The position numbers and the translations under genes were made by a program. Shown here piece after piece: positions 23,189 through 31,213 of a stretch of DNA of 64,000 bases; within the stretch, counting starts at the first letter, position 1, and the number at the start of each line of letters is the position of its first letter. Source of the DNA: Pseudonocardia sp. MH-G8 (GTDB lineage Bacteria; Actinomycetota; Actinomycetes; Mycobacteriales; Pseudonocardiaceae); contig NZ_NKYF01000001.1 of assembly GCF_002262885.1 (NCBI RefSeq), positions 1,426,001-1,490,000 on the forward strand, in the 5' to 3' direction. The notes under the pieces are model-generated. The model searched no databases. It saw nothing but the letters and a program-made list of their open reading frames with translations, and was not told the DNA's origin.

Positions 23189-24025
23189 ATGCGCAACGAC
23201 AGCACGCTCGTCCTCGGCGCCACCGGCAAGACCGGCCGGCGGGTCGTCGCCCGGTTGGGCCTGCACGGCACACCCGTGCGTGCAGCCTCCCGGTCCAGCC
23301 GGATCCGGTTCGACTGGTCCGACCCCGCAGGCTGGGACGCAACCCTGCAGGGCGCCGACGCCGTCTACGTGGTGGCCCCGCCCGTGCCCGGTCCGGTGCA
23401 CGAGTTCGTCGCACGGGCCGAGGCCGCAGGCGTGCAGCGCCTGGTGCTGCTCTCCGGGCGCGGCGCCGACACCTGGGGCGACTCCCCGTTCGGGCTGGAC
23501 ATGCGCTCCGCCGAGGACGCCGTACTCGGCTCGGCGCTCGAGTGGACCATCCTGCGGTCGTCGAACTTCGACCAGAACTTCGACGAGGACGTCTTCCACG
23601 CCCCGCTCGTCGCCGGCGAGCTGGCGCTGCCGGCCGATTCGGTTCCCGAGCCGTTCATCGACGTCGAGGACGTCGCCGACGCCGCGGCCGTGGTGTTGAC
23701 CGGACCCGCCCGGCACGCCGGCCGGATCTACGAGCTGACCGGCCCGCGCGCGCTCACCTTCGCCGAGGCCGTCGACGTGATCTCCCGGGCCTCCGGGCGA
23801 CCCATCACCTACAAGCAGCTCTCCCCCGCCGAGTACACCGCGACGCTGGTCGAGGCGGGTGTGACCGAGGACGTCGCCCACCACGTCGCCGAGATGTTCG
23901 TACTGATGGAACGCGGGCTGTTCGCCGCCACCACGGACGACCTCGCCACGGTGCTGGGACGGGCGCCCCGGACCTTCGAGGACTACGCCCTGCGGACCGC
24001 AGCGGCCGGAGCCTGGGGCCGATGA
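23189..24025 (+). CDS. NmrA-like NAD(P)-binding oxidoreductase
   Basis: 278 residues. The Rossmann motif GATGKTG is at residues 10-16 and is followed by 'DWSDPAGWDATLQGADAVYVV', 'LVLLSGRGADTW' and 'WTILRSSNFDQNF', the atypical SDR (NmrA/quinone reductase 2-like) pattern without the YxxxK pair. Members bind NADP(H) for reductions or as redox sensors. The AraC-type gene is divergent, and a 17-codon ORF couples it to the downstream flavin-binding gene. Confidence 0.88.
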   Translation: MRNDSTLVLGATGKTGRRVVARLGLHGTPVRAASRSSRIRFDWSDPAGWDATLQGADAVYVVAPPVPGPVHEFVARAEAAGVQRLVLLSGRGADTWGDSPFGLDMRSAEDAVLGSALEWTILRSSNFDQNFDEDVFHAPLVAGELALPADSVPEPFIDVEDVADAAAVVLTGPARHAGRIYELTGPRALTFAEAVDVISRASGRPITYKQLSPAEYTATLVEAGVTEDVAHHVAEMFVLMERGLFAATTDDLATVLGRAPRTFEDYALRTAAAGAWGR

Positions 24026-24075
24026 CCGCTCGCATCGCCCTGGACACCCCACCGATCCTCCTGGAAGGCCCCTGA
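24022..24075 (+). CDS. 17-codon bridging ORF between two enzymes
   Basis: ATG 24022 overlaps the upstream stop (ATGA) and its own stop overlaps the next ATG (TGATG at 24073-24077). It encodes MTARIALDTPPILLEGP. The two overlaps would carry ribosomes from the oxidoreductase to the next gene, and the 3' half holds the ggaagg ribosome site. A stable product is doubtful. Confidence 0.35.
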   Translation: MTARIALDTPPILLEGP

Positions 24076-24503
24076 TGAGCACCGACACCAGTTCGCTGAC
24101 CGCCGAGGACCTCGAGTTCCTCCGACGCCCCTTGCACGGGTTCCTGTCCGTGGCCGGCGGTCCGGTTCCGCCGCAGCCCAGGCCGGTGTGGTTCGAGGCC
24201 ACCGCCGAGGGCGCCATCCAACTGTTCACGGGTCCGGACACGCTCAAGGTCCGACGCCTGCGCCGCGACCCCCGCGCCTCGATCGTGGTCGCCGCCCCGG
24301 CGGGTGAACGCGAGCGCTGGGTGTCGGTCGCCGGCCGCACCACGGTGGAACCCGACGGAGCACACGACCTGGCCACCCGCCTCGCCGCGCGCTACTGGGG
24401 GCTCGAGGACCCGACCCGGGCCGACGACCTCGCCGAGATCCTGGCCGAGGACCAGGTCCGCCTCGTCATCCACCCGGAGACCGTGAGCCGCTACACGTAC
24501 TGA
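24075..24503 (+). CDS. Pyridoxamine 5'-phosphate oxidase-family (FMN/F420-binding) protein
   Basis: 142 residues with the split-barrel pattern 'HGFLSVAGGPVPPQPRPVWFEATAEGAIQLFTGPDTLKVRRLRRDPRASIVVAAPAG', and 'WVSVAGRTTVEPDG'. The family binds FMN or F420 and reduces small molecules or haem. It is translationally coupled through a mini-ORF to the NmrA-like gene, so both probably serve one AraC-controlled redox response. Its 3' end overlaps the convergent MFS gene by 38 bp. Confidence 0.85.
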   Translation: MSTDTSSLTAEDLEFLRRPLHGFLSVAGGPVPPQPRPVWFEATAEGAIQLFTGPDTLKVRRLRRDPRASIVVAAPAGERERWVSVAGRTTVEPDGAHDLATRLAARYWGLEDPTRADDLAEILAEDQVRLVIHPETVSRYTY

Positions 24504-25686
24504 CCTCGGCCCTCACCGAAGTCGATCTGCCCGCCTCGCCGGATCGCCGGTCGATCACCCACACCGCCAGCGCGAACGCTGCGAATCCGGCCCCGAGCAG
24601 GCTGGAGCCCACCCAGCCGTGGGCGGCGGCGACGGCGGTCGTCGCGGCCGCACCGAGGGCGGAACCGAGCGAGTAGAAGACCATGTAGCCACCGATGACA
24701 CCGCTGGTGCGATCCGGGTGCGCAGCAGTGAGCACCTGCTGGTTGGACACGTGCACGGCCTGGACCGCGAAGTCGAGAACCACGATCCCGACGACGAGCA
24801 GCCACAGCGACCACGGCAACTGCGCGATCGCCGCCCACGATGCGATGAGCAGGGTGAGCGCGAGGCCGGTGACCGGGGCCGCCCGTCCGGCGTCCGCCCA
24901 CCGCCCCGCCCGTGCCGCACCGAGCGCGCCGGCGAGCCCGGCGATGCCGAACAGCCCGATCTGGCTCTCGCTCAGCTGCCACGGCGCGCCCGCCAGCGGC
25001 AGGGACAGCCCGCTCCACAGGGTTCCGAACGAGGCGAACACGAAGAACGCGATGAGCCCGCGCGCCAGGTTGGTGTGCTGCCCGAACAGCGCGCCGAGCG
25101 AGATGACGGCCCGCCGGTACCCACCGGGTCGGTCGGGGCGCTCCTCCGACGGGATCGCGACGAGGACGAGCGCCGCGAGCGCCAGCGACAGCACCGCGAG
25201 CACGGCGTAGACGCTCCGCCAGCCCCACAGCTGCGCGAGCGTTCCGGCGACGACCCGCGCGCCCAGGATGCCGACCACGACGCCCGAGGTCACGACACCG
25301 ATGTTGCGTCCGCGTTCGGCGGGCAGCGAGACCGACGCGGCGTAGGCCACCGTGGTCTGCACGACGACCGCGAACACCCCGGTGGCCGCGAGCCCCACGA
25401 ACGCCGCCCAAGCGGCCGGCGCCGAGGCCGTCAGGGTCATGCCCACGGCGATGAGCGCCAGGTGCACGGCGATGAGCCGGCGCCTGTCGACCACGTCGCC
25501 GAGCGGCACCAGCAGCACCAGACCTGCCAGGTAGCCGACCTGGCCGGTCGCGACGATCCACCCGGCCAGCTCTGCCGGCACACCGAGATCGCGTCCCATC
25601 GGCTCCAGCACCGGCTGTGCGGCGTAGATGCTCGCCACGGCGACACCGCAGACCACCGCGAGGAACAACCGCCGCCACACGTCCAT
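24466..25686 (-). CDS. MFS efflux transporter
   Basis: 406 residues from ATG 25686 (25716 would put the start inside the operator). Twelve membrane helices are visible. The loop 'LVPLGDVVDRRRLIAVHL' between helices 2 and 3 is the MFS motif A, and 'GARVVAGTLAQLWGWRSVYAV' is the motif C/helix 5 region of drug:H+ antiporters. It is divergent from an HxlR regulator with two operators between them, so efflux of the regulator's ligand is likely. Confidence 0.88.
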   Translation of the reverse strand: MDVWRRLFLAVVCGVAVASIYAAQPVLEPMGRDLGVPAELAGWIVATGQVGYLAGLVLLVPLGDVVDRRRLIAVHLALIAVGMTLTASAPAAWAAFVGLAATGVFAVVVQTTVAYAASVSLPAERGRNIGVVTSGVVVGILGARVVAGTLAQLWGWRSVYAVLAVLSLALAALVLVAIPSEERPDRPGGYRRAVISLGALFGQHTNLARGLIAFFVFASFGTLWSGLSLPLAGAPWQLSESQIGLFGIAGLAGALGAARAGRWADAGRAAPVTGLALTLLIASWAAIAQLPWSLWLLVVGIVVLDFAVQAVHVSNQQVLTAAHPDRTSGVIGGYMVFYSLGSALGAAATTAVAAAHGWVGSSLLGAGFAAFALAVWVIDRRSGEAGRSTSVRAEVSTCSGSRSPGG

Positions 25687-25701
25687 CACGCCCCACCGAT
25701 C

Positions 25702-25756
25702 AGTTGCAATTTGCAACTGTTCGGACCGTACGGCAGGATGGTTTCAATTCGCAACT
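25702..25756. promoter_or_regulatory. Two palindromic operators between the HxlR and MFS genes
   Basis: agttgcaatttgcaact at 25702-25718 is a perfect 8-1-8 palindrome. The same 17-bp site recurs at 25740-25756 with 14 of 17 bases equal (ggtttcaattcgcaact). The sites sit between the divergent starts, as expected for HxlR control of both genes. Confidence 0.65.
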
Positions 25757-25770
25757 CATCGGGAGGCGTC

Positions 25771-26226
25771 ATGCCGCGCACCACGGGCTCCCCGCCCCCC
25801 GGCTGGACCGACCCCGATTGCCCCGTCGCCCGCACGCTCGACCTCGTCGGGGACCGGTGGAGCCTCCTCGTCATCCGCGACGCGATGGACGGGGCACGGT
25901 CGTTCACGGAGTTCCAGCGCCGCACCGGCATCGCCCGCAACATCCTCACCGACCGGCTCCGCAAGCTCGCCGCCCACGGGCTGCTCACCCAGCGCACCGC
26001 ACCCTCGGGTCGACGTCAGGAGTACGTGCTCACCGACGCCGGCCACGACCTCTTCCCGGTCATCCTGACCCTGAGGCAGTGGGGAGAACACCACGCCTTC
26101 GGCCCCGACGAGGCCCACTCGACGCTCGTCGACCAGCACGGCGCCCCGGTGCCCGCCATCGCTCTCACCAGTACCGACGGCACCGTCCTCGACGCCGACA
26201 CCACCCACGTGCAGAAGGCCCGCTGA
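25771..26226 (+). CDS. HxlR-family transcriptional regulator
   Basis: 151 residues; ATG 25771 follows gggagg. The HxlR signature is present: Cys in 'WTDPDCPVARTLDLVGDRWSLLVIRDAMDG', recognition region 'RTGIARNILTDRLRKLAAHGLL' and the wing 'GRRQEYVLTDAG'. The conserved Cys near the N-terminus is the thiol used by redox- or electrophile-sensing members. It probably controls itself and the divergent MFS pump. Confidence 0.92.
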   Translation: MPRTTGSPPPGWTDPDCPVARTLDLVGDRWSLLVIRDAMDGARSFTEFQRRTGIARNILTDRLRKLAAHGLLTQRTAPSGRRQEYVLTDAGHDLFPVILTLRQWGEHHAFGPDEAHSTLVDQHGAPVPAIALTSTDGTVLDADTTHVQKAR

Positions 26227-26543
26227 TCACCGTGAGGGCGATGCCGCTGCTGACGTGCGACGCCATATCACCAGCGCCGATGCTGCGCCTGCGGCCATGA
26301 TCGCGCCGCCGACCCAGGCCGCGACGTGCATGCCGCCGCTGGGGCGACGATCACCACCGGCGACGTGCCGGACTTCGTGGTCGTGAAGGACGACGAGTCG
26401 TGCTGACCATCGGCCTGCACTTCGCCACCGTCGCGCCGGGCTGACACTCCGACATCGCGGGCGAGGACGATGCCCACGTTCCAGTTGACGCAGAGAAGGT
26501 CCGGCAGCATCCGCCGTGCACAACCCCGTCGGCAGCAGGCCGG
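26227..26543. other. Region without an intact gene; possible 34-codon membrane peptide remnant
   Basis: On the minus strand at 26227-26331 a short frame encodes MHVAAWVGGAIMAAGAASAL followed by VIWRR, which reads like the last membrane helix of a protein. Upstream of it no single frame stays open with coding character. It may be the end of a decayed membrane protein gene. Confidence 0.3.
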
Positions 26544-27251
26544 CTACCTCTTGCGGCAGACGAACTCGCCCTGGGTGGGCATCGGGCACGAACTCGACAC
26601 CAGCTCGAAACCGGCGCGGTCGAGCAGGCCTTCCAGGATCCAGGTGTAGGTGGAGAACTCCTCACGGATGTGGGTCTCGAACTCCTCGGGGGTGAAGGTG
26701 TGTCCGCCGGCTGCGGCGTCCACCCACAGCTGCAGCTCCTGGTCCGCGGCTGCGGGGTCGAAGCTGAACATGGCGTCCCAGAGGTAGAAGGTCCCTCCCG
26801 GCTTCAGCATGCCGGCGGCGTTGCGCAGGGCGTGCTGCTTCCACATGTCGGGAAGCTGGTGCAGGGCCGACCTGGTCGTGACGACGTCGGCGGCAGGCCC
26901 TGGGTGCTGGTGGTCGAGGAACCCGGCGTGGTGCCAGTGGGCCGAGACGCCTTCGCTCTCCGCGCGTTTCGTGGCGTAGCGGAGCATCTCGGGAGAGACG
27001 TCGACGCCGTGTGCGTCGGCTCGTCGCCGCGCCGCCTCGACGACGAACGAGCCCGTGCCGCAGGCGAGGTCGACCAGGACGCTGCCGCGTCGGACCGCGA
27101 GCCTGTCGAGCAGCTCGTTGTCCCGCTCGGCGCTGGTGCCCTGGTTCCGGTCGTAGCTCGCGACGGCCTGGGGCGTACCGAGCTCCACGCCCACGGGCGC
27201 GTACTCACGGAAATACCACGCCGGCTTCTGCACGCGCTGGGTCTCCGACAT
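26544..27251 (-). CDS. SAM-dependent methyltransferase (class I)
   Basis: 235 residues. Motif I 'VLVDLACGTGSFVVEAARR' lies at about 59-77, an acidic residue ends the next strand (HGVDVSPEML), and 'PAADVVTTRSALHQLPDMWK' and 'MLKPGGTFYLWDAMF' follow. It is a Methyltransf_25/11-type enzyme with an N-terminal helical cap. The substrate is unknown. One copy of a 160-bp repeat lies just upstream of its start (27317-27476), where its promoter would be expected. Confidence 0.9.
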   Translation of the reverse strand: MSETQRVQKPAWYFREYAPVGVELGTPQAVASYDRNQGTSAERDNELLDRLAVRRGSVLVDLACGTGSFVVEAARRRADAHGVDVSPEMLRYATKRAESEGVSAHWHHAGFLDHQHPGPAADVVTTRSALHQLPDMWKQHALRNAAGMLKPGGTFYLWDAMFSFDPAAADQELQLWVDAAAGGHTFTPEEFETHIREEFSTYTWILEGLLDRAGFELVSSSCPMPTQGEFVCRKR

Positions 27252-27260
27252 CTCGCAGTT

Positions 27261-27579
27261 CTACGGTTGCTGCCGTCCGGGCCGCAAGAAGCGCGACCGA
27301 GACGGAGGCGTCGCGGTCGGAGCAGGCGTTGCCTGCAACATCATTCCGAGATCCATCGGATCGCCCCTCGGAGGGCGAAATGCTCGACCTCGCAATGATC
27401 GATCAATCCGAGATCGAGGTGAGCGCCCTCGGCGGACCGGCAACGTGGATCTCGCAACGATCAACGACCGCCGCGGGGGGGCGAGTGCCCTCTCGCCGAT
27501 GCCGACCCTGAGGAGCCCGGTGCTCGTCAGGCCGAGGGCAAAGCATTCGTCGCAGAGGGCACCGTAGCGACCGGACATG
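27261..27579 (-). CDS. Doubtful ORF running through repeat copy A
   Basis: ATG 27579 begins MSGRYGALCDECFALGLTST, a plausible N-terminus with a CxxC. After about 40 residues the frame enters the 160-bp repeat and becomes Arg/Pro-rich. No ribosome site is seen. It may be the start of a gene whose remainder was replaced by the repeat, or noncoding. Confidence 0.2.
27317..27476. repeat. 160-bp dispersed repeat, copy A
   Basis: Aligns without gaps to 29348-29507; I count 134 of 160 identical positions. The conserved centre is ctcgacctcgca.gatcgatcaatccgagatcgaggt (two halves of an inner dyad). The outer arms are less symmetric here than in copy B. It lies between the methyltransferase and hydrolase genes. 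Confidence 0.85.
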
Positions 27580-27598
27580 GAGATGTCGGGGGCGCGGC

Positions 27599-28567
27599 TC
27601 ACTGGTCGCGCTGCTCCCAGTACCGCCCCAGCTCCGATCCGAGCGGCTCGGCAGCCTGCACGGGCAAGGAGTGAGTGGTCCGAGGCCAGACGGTGACCGG
27701 CTCCATACCCAGATCGCGCGCCCGGTCCGCGGCGGCGGCACCGCCGGCCAGCGACTTGTCGCTCGCGATGTCGATCCGGACCGGCATGGACATCGAGCGC
27801 CACTCCTCGTCGGTGAAGGTCCGCGGCACCAGGGTCACCGAGGCGTAGTGCCGGGACCCCTTGTCGATCATCACTGACATCGGGGTCCGTTCCTGCACCT
27901 CGGCCACCGAGACACCACCGATCTCGGCCAGGGCGTGGTCCTTCCACGACTGCGGCACGGGCAACATCAACAGCGCCGACCACAGGTAGATCGACGCGGG
28001 CATCCCGTGCAGCACCATCACCGGCTCGAGCAGCGTCAGCGAGGCCACGCGGCCCGGATGCCGGAGTGCGTGGACGGCCGCGATGGCGCCACCGAAGGAA
28101 TGCCCCACCACGTGCACGCGATCGAGGTCCAAGCCGCCCAACACCTGCTCCACCCAGTCGGCCTGGTGGTCGAAGGAAGTGAAGGGGATCGCCTGGGTCG
28201 ACATCCCGGCGTCGCCGATCGCGTCCATGGCGTAGAGCGGGCGCTGCCCGATCCACCGGGTCAGGTTCTCCCCCCACATCGGAGCACCCGAACGGATCCC
28301 GGGCAGCAGCACCACGGGCAGCCGGGAAGCCGGCGTGCCGCTGCCGGCCGCCCACTCGTAGACCCGCACGGTGCCGTACGCGGTGTGGACGTCGTGAGTT
28401 CGGGTCGGCGACGGCAGCGTCGCCATCACCTCGTCGTAGGCGGCCCGATAGGACTCGAACCCCTCCTGGCTACGCCAATGACCCACCGTCGATGCCGGCT
28501 GGATCACCGATGCCGCCTTGTCGATCACCAACCAGGCGACCACCAGGACCGCGAGGACCTTCCACAT
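27599..28567 (-). CDS. Membrane-anchored alpha/beta hydrolase
   Basis: 322 residues from ATG 28567. Residues 3-20 (VLAVLVVAWLVIDKAASV) form a signal anchor. The hydrolase core has 'LPVVLLPGIRSGAPMWGENL' (oxyanion strand), nucleophile Ser in VVGHSFGGAIA, and a final 'WPRTTHSLPVQ' carrying the catalytic His; an Asp lies in IDIASDKSL. Substrate unknown. It is divergent from a TetR regulator with two dyad operators between them, so the regulator probably controls it. Confidence 0.87.
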   Translation of the reverse strand: MWKVLAVLVVAWLVIDKAASVIQPASTVGHWRSQEGFESYRAAYDEVMATLPSPTRTHDVHTAYGTVRVYEWAAGSGTPASRLPVVLLPGIRSGAPMWGENLTRWIGQRPLYAMDAIGDAGMSTQAIPFTSFDHQADWVEQVLGGLDLDRVHVVGHSFGGAIAAVHALRHPGRVASLTLLEPVMVLHGMPASIYLWSALLMLPVPQSWKDHALAEIGGVSVAEVQERTPMSVMIDKGSRHYASVTLVPRTFTDEEWRSMSMPVRIDIASDKSLAGGAAAADRARDLGMEPVTVWPRTTHSLPVQAAEPLGSELGRYWEQRDQ

Positions 28568-28620
28568 CCGGCGCCGACGGCCTCGTCGACGCGGCCCGCC
28601 CCCGTGGAGGCCTCCGGAAA

Positions 28621-28690
28621 TACGGTCGTATCGATCACACTTCCGGAGTGTACACGCGGTCAATACGTCCGTATTTATGGTTGGTACGCT
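28621..28690. promoter_or_regulatory. Two TACGnnCGTA operators and leaderless promoter for the TetR gene
   Basis: tacggtcgta (28621-28630) and aatacgtccgtatt (28662-28675) are perfect dyads around a 2-bp centre and lie between the divergent hydrolase and TetR genes. A -10 TACGCT (28685-28690) lies 6 nt before GTG 28697, placing the TetR transcript start at its first codon. Confidence 0.6.
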
Positions 28691-28696
28691 GGCACC

Positions 28697-29554
28697 GTGA
28701 GCGGCAACGCGGACACCGTCGATCGTGGGTCGTCGATCATCAGGGCGGTGTGGCAGGTGATCGCCGAGCAGGGCATGGAGGCGGTGTCCATGCGCACGGT
28801 CGCCGCAGCCGCCGCGGTGTCGGTCGGCCGGATCCAGTACCGGTTCCGAACCAAGGACGAGCTCCTCAGGGCGAGCCTCGAGGCGATGCTGTCCGGCGCA
28901 GCACAGCTCCATGCCGACGCCACCGAGGGCGCCGACGACCGCGCCGCGTTGTTGCACCTGATCGGACACCCCATCCCGCGAGCGGAAGGGTCCGCAGCGG
29001 GGGTCTCGCTGTTCCACCAGTACGTCGCCGCCGGCATCAACCACCCGCCCTTGGCGGGCCTCCTGGCCGAGGCCAAGGACGAACAGGAACGCGAGGCGGC
29101 ACGTCTCCTCCGGAAGGTCGCGCCCGACCTCCGAGACCCCCGGGGCGAGGCCCGATTGCTGGTGGCCACCGCGGACGGCCTCGCCATGCGCGTGCTGATG
29201 AACAACCTGCCGGCCGTGGAAGCGCAACGAGCCCTGCGGACCGCATTGGACCGCATCACCGGCTCCGGGCAGGAGGTCTCAGCCGGCCATGACGGTGGCG
29301 ATCAGGAGGTTGCCCGCGAGCCATGTCAGCGAGATGAGGGCGTCGAATCGGAGCAGGCGCCGCCAGCAAGATCTTTCCGAGATCTACGGTTTCGCCCCTC
29401 GCAGGGCGAACAGCTCGACCTCGCAACGATCGATCAATCCGAGATCGAGGTAATCGCCCTCGGAGGGGCGAAACCGTGGATCTCGCAACGATCAACGGTC
29501 GTTGCGGACCGCGAGGGCCCCGTCGCACCGGCCAAGAAAGGAGGGCAGGCATGA
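28697..29554 (+). CDS. TetR-family regulator with a repeat-derived C-terminal extension
   Basis: 285 residues. The TetR HTH spans about 10-55 ('SIIRAVWQVIAEQGMEAVSM', 'VAAAAAVSVGRIQYRFRTKDELL'), and the ligand domain ends near residue 200 (AQRALRTALDRITG). From about residue 217 the frame runs through the 160-bp repeat copy B, giving an odd polar tail (RSFRDLRFRPSQGEQLDLATI). The normal stop seems to have been lost when the repeat arrived. The DNA-binding part is intact, so the operators upstream are probably still used. Confidence 0.85.
   Translation: MSGNADTVDRGSSIIRAVWQVIAEQGMEAVSMRTVAAAAAVSVGRIQYRFRTKDELLRASLEAMLSGAAQLHADATEGADDRAALLHLIGHPIPRAEGSAAGVSLFHQYVAAGINHPPLAGLLAEAKDEQEREAARLLRKVAPDLRDPRGEARLLVATADGLAMRVLMNNLPAVEAQRALRTALDRITGSGQEVSAGHDGGDQEVAREPCQRDEGVESEQAPPARSFRDLRFRPSQGEQLDLATIDQSEIEVIALGGAKPWISQRSTVVADREGPVAPAKKGGQA
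29348..29507. repeat. 160-bp dispersed repeat, copy B, with long inverted arms
   Basis: Matches copy A (27317-27476) at 134 of 160 positions. The arms 29379-29409 and 29454-29484 are inverted copies of 31 bp with three mismatches, and an inner dyad ctcgacctcg/cgagatcgag (29414-29423, 29440-29449) lies in the loop. It resembles a MITE or a structured intergenic repeat. It is read as the C-terminus of the TetR gene. Confidence 0.85.
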
Positions 29555-29651
29555 GCTAGATCACGATTGAGGTTGACCTTAGGTCAGGGTGCACGCTCCT
29601 CGCATCGCCACGCCACAACGGACGTAGCAGAACCAAGGGGAGCGGACCACC

Positions 29652-31154
29652 ATGCACATCACCCTTACCGACCAGGACAAGAGCACCCTGCGGACCGCCG
29701 CGTACGGCGCCGTGTCGCTGATGGCCGCCACCGGCGCGCCCCACAAGGCCGCCACGAACGCCTCCATCGCCCTGACGTCGGCGACCGGCCTGGTCGGGCA
29801 CGCCCTCGCCGCGAAGTCCAGGGACATCAAGCTCAACGGCAAGACGGTGGCCGAACTCGCCGACCATGTACTACCGGCCCTGAGCGCAGCGATGAGCCTG
29901 CTCGAGAAGCAGGATCCGGCCGAGGCCGACAACTTCCGCCGCACCGTCATGGTCGCCGTCGACGCAGCCGCCCAGCCCCACAAGGGCGAACCCAGCCCCG
30001 CCACGGCCGCAATGGCCCGCCAGATCACCTCAGCCCTCGATGCCGGGAAGGATCGCCCGGAACTGCAGAAGGTGCTGGAAGGAATCGTCGAGTCCGGGAT
30101 CACCGGGATCACGCTGCGCGTACACGATGAGCGGGGCGAATGGGTCGGCAGCGCCGGGGTGGGAAAGCCGGGCCGAGCCGCGGAGCCGCCGACCGACGGA
30201 CATGTTCGGATCGGCAGCAACACCAAGACCTTCACCTCAGCCCTGGTCCTGCAACTCGTGGCCGAAGACAAGATCGGGCTGGACACCCCGGCGGCCGACT
30301 ACCTGCCCGAGCTCGGGCTGGACCAGCGGATCACGGTACGGATGCTGCTGCAGCACACCAGCGGAGTTTTCAACTTCACCGGCGAGTACTACGACGACGG
30401 GACGTTCGCGGCGGGAATCCCCGCCACCACCGCGGGCAAGGAGTGGGTGGACAACCGGTTCACGACCTACCAGCCGGAGGAGCTGGTGCGGCTGGCACTG
30501 TCCAAGCCGGCACGGTTCGAGCCGGGCACGGACTGGAGCTACTCCAACACCAACTACGTGCTGGCCCGGCTGCTGATCGAGAAGGTCACCGGCCGGTCGG
30601 TTGCCCAGGAGATGCAGCGGCTGGTCCTGGGGCCGCTCGGGCTGTCGGACACCGCGGCACCGACCACCCAGACCGAGGTCCCCGAGCCGCACGCCCACGC
30701 CTACTTCCGGTACGAGGACGGTGGGCAGGAGAAGACGGTCGACGTCACCCGCCACAACCCCTCCTGGATCTCCAGCGGCGGTGACATGATCTCGACGAGC
30801 CAGGACCTGCACGTCTTCATGTCAGCGCTGATGAGCGGCAAGCTCCTCCCGGCCGACCTGCTGGCCGAGATGTGCACGCCGCGCCCGACGCCCATCCCGA
30901 ACATTGGCTACGGACTGGGGGTGTTCGTGCAGGACACCGGCGGGGGCGGCACCGTCATCACCCACAACGGAGGTGCCGCGGGTCACGCGGCGCTGATGTT
31001 CAGCACGCCCGATGGCAGCAAGACCCTGACTGCCACGCTGAACTACGTGGACGACGCCGCGCTGTCCCTCGCCGTGCCGTTCCAGAACGCGATTCAGCGG
31101 CTCGTCAACGAGGTGTTCTGCGGCGGGCAGGCAGGTCCGGCTCAGACGCACTGA
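29652..31154 (+). CDS. Serine hydrolase (class C beta-lactamase/PBP-like) fused to an N-terminal actinobacterial domain
   Basis: 500 residues. Residues 1-130 ('LRTAAYGAVSLMAATGAPHKAATNASIALTSATGLVGH...') match a small domain that I know from separate proteins of actinobacteria. Residues 155-490 are a beta-lactamase-related serine hydrolase: SNTK (SxxK, Ser near 188), YSN near 297 and a late 'GGGGTVITHNGGAAGHAALM' corresponding to the HxG region. There is no signal peptide, so the enzyme is cytoplasmic, unlike penicillin-binding relatives. It is probably an esterase or peptidase. The ATG follows aaggggag. Confidence 0.85.
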   Translation: MHITLTDQDKSTLRTAAYGAVSLMAATGAPHKAATNASIALTSATGLVGHALAAKSRDIKLNGKTVAELADHVLPALSAAMSLLEKQDPAEADNFRRTVMVAVDAAAQPHKGEPSPATAAMARQITSALDAGKDRPELQKVLEGIVESGITGITLRVHDERGEWVGSAGVGKPGRAAEPPTDGHVRIGSNTKTFTSALVLQLVAEDKIGLDTPAADYLPELGLDQRITVRMLLQHTSGVFNFTGEYYDDGTFAAGIPATTAGKEWVDNRFTTYQPEELVRLALSKPARFEPGTDWSYSNTNYVLARLLIEKVTGRSVAQEMQRLVLGPLGLSDTAAPTTQTEVPEPHAHAYFRYEDGGQEKTVDVTRHNPSWISSGGDMISTSQDLHVFMSALMSGKLLPADLLAEMCTPRPTPIPNIGYGLGVFVQDTGGGGTVITHNGGAAGHAALMFSTPDGSKTLTATLNYVDDAALSLAVPFQNAIQRLVNEVFCGGQAGPAQTH

Positions 31155-31213
31155 ACACCTTGAGAATCCATACGCCTCGAGGGCCGAGCTCGAGCACGAG
31201 ACAGGCTGAGCAG

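Noticed and set aside
29652..31154. Beta-lactam resistance enzyme
   Set aside because: No signal peptide, and the motifs fit the wide serine hydrolase family rather than a true class C beta-lactamase.
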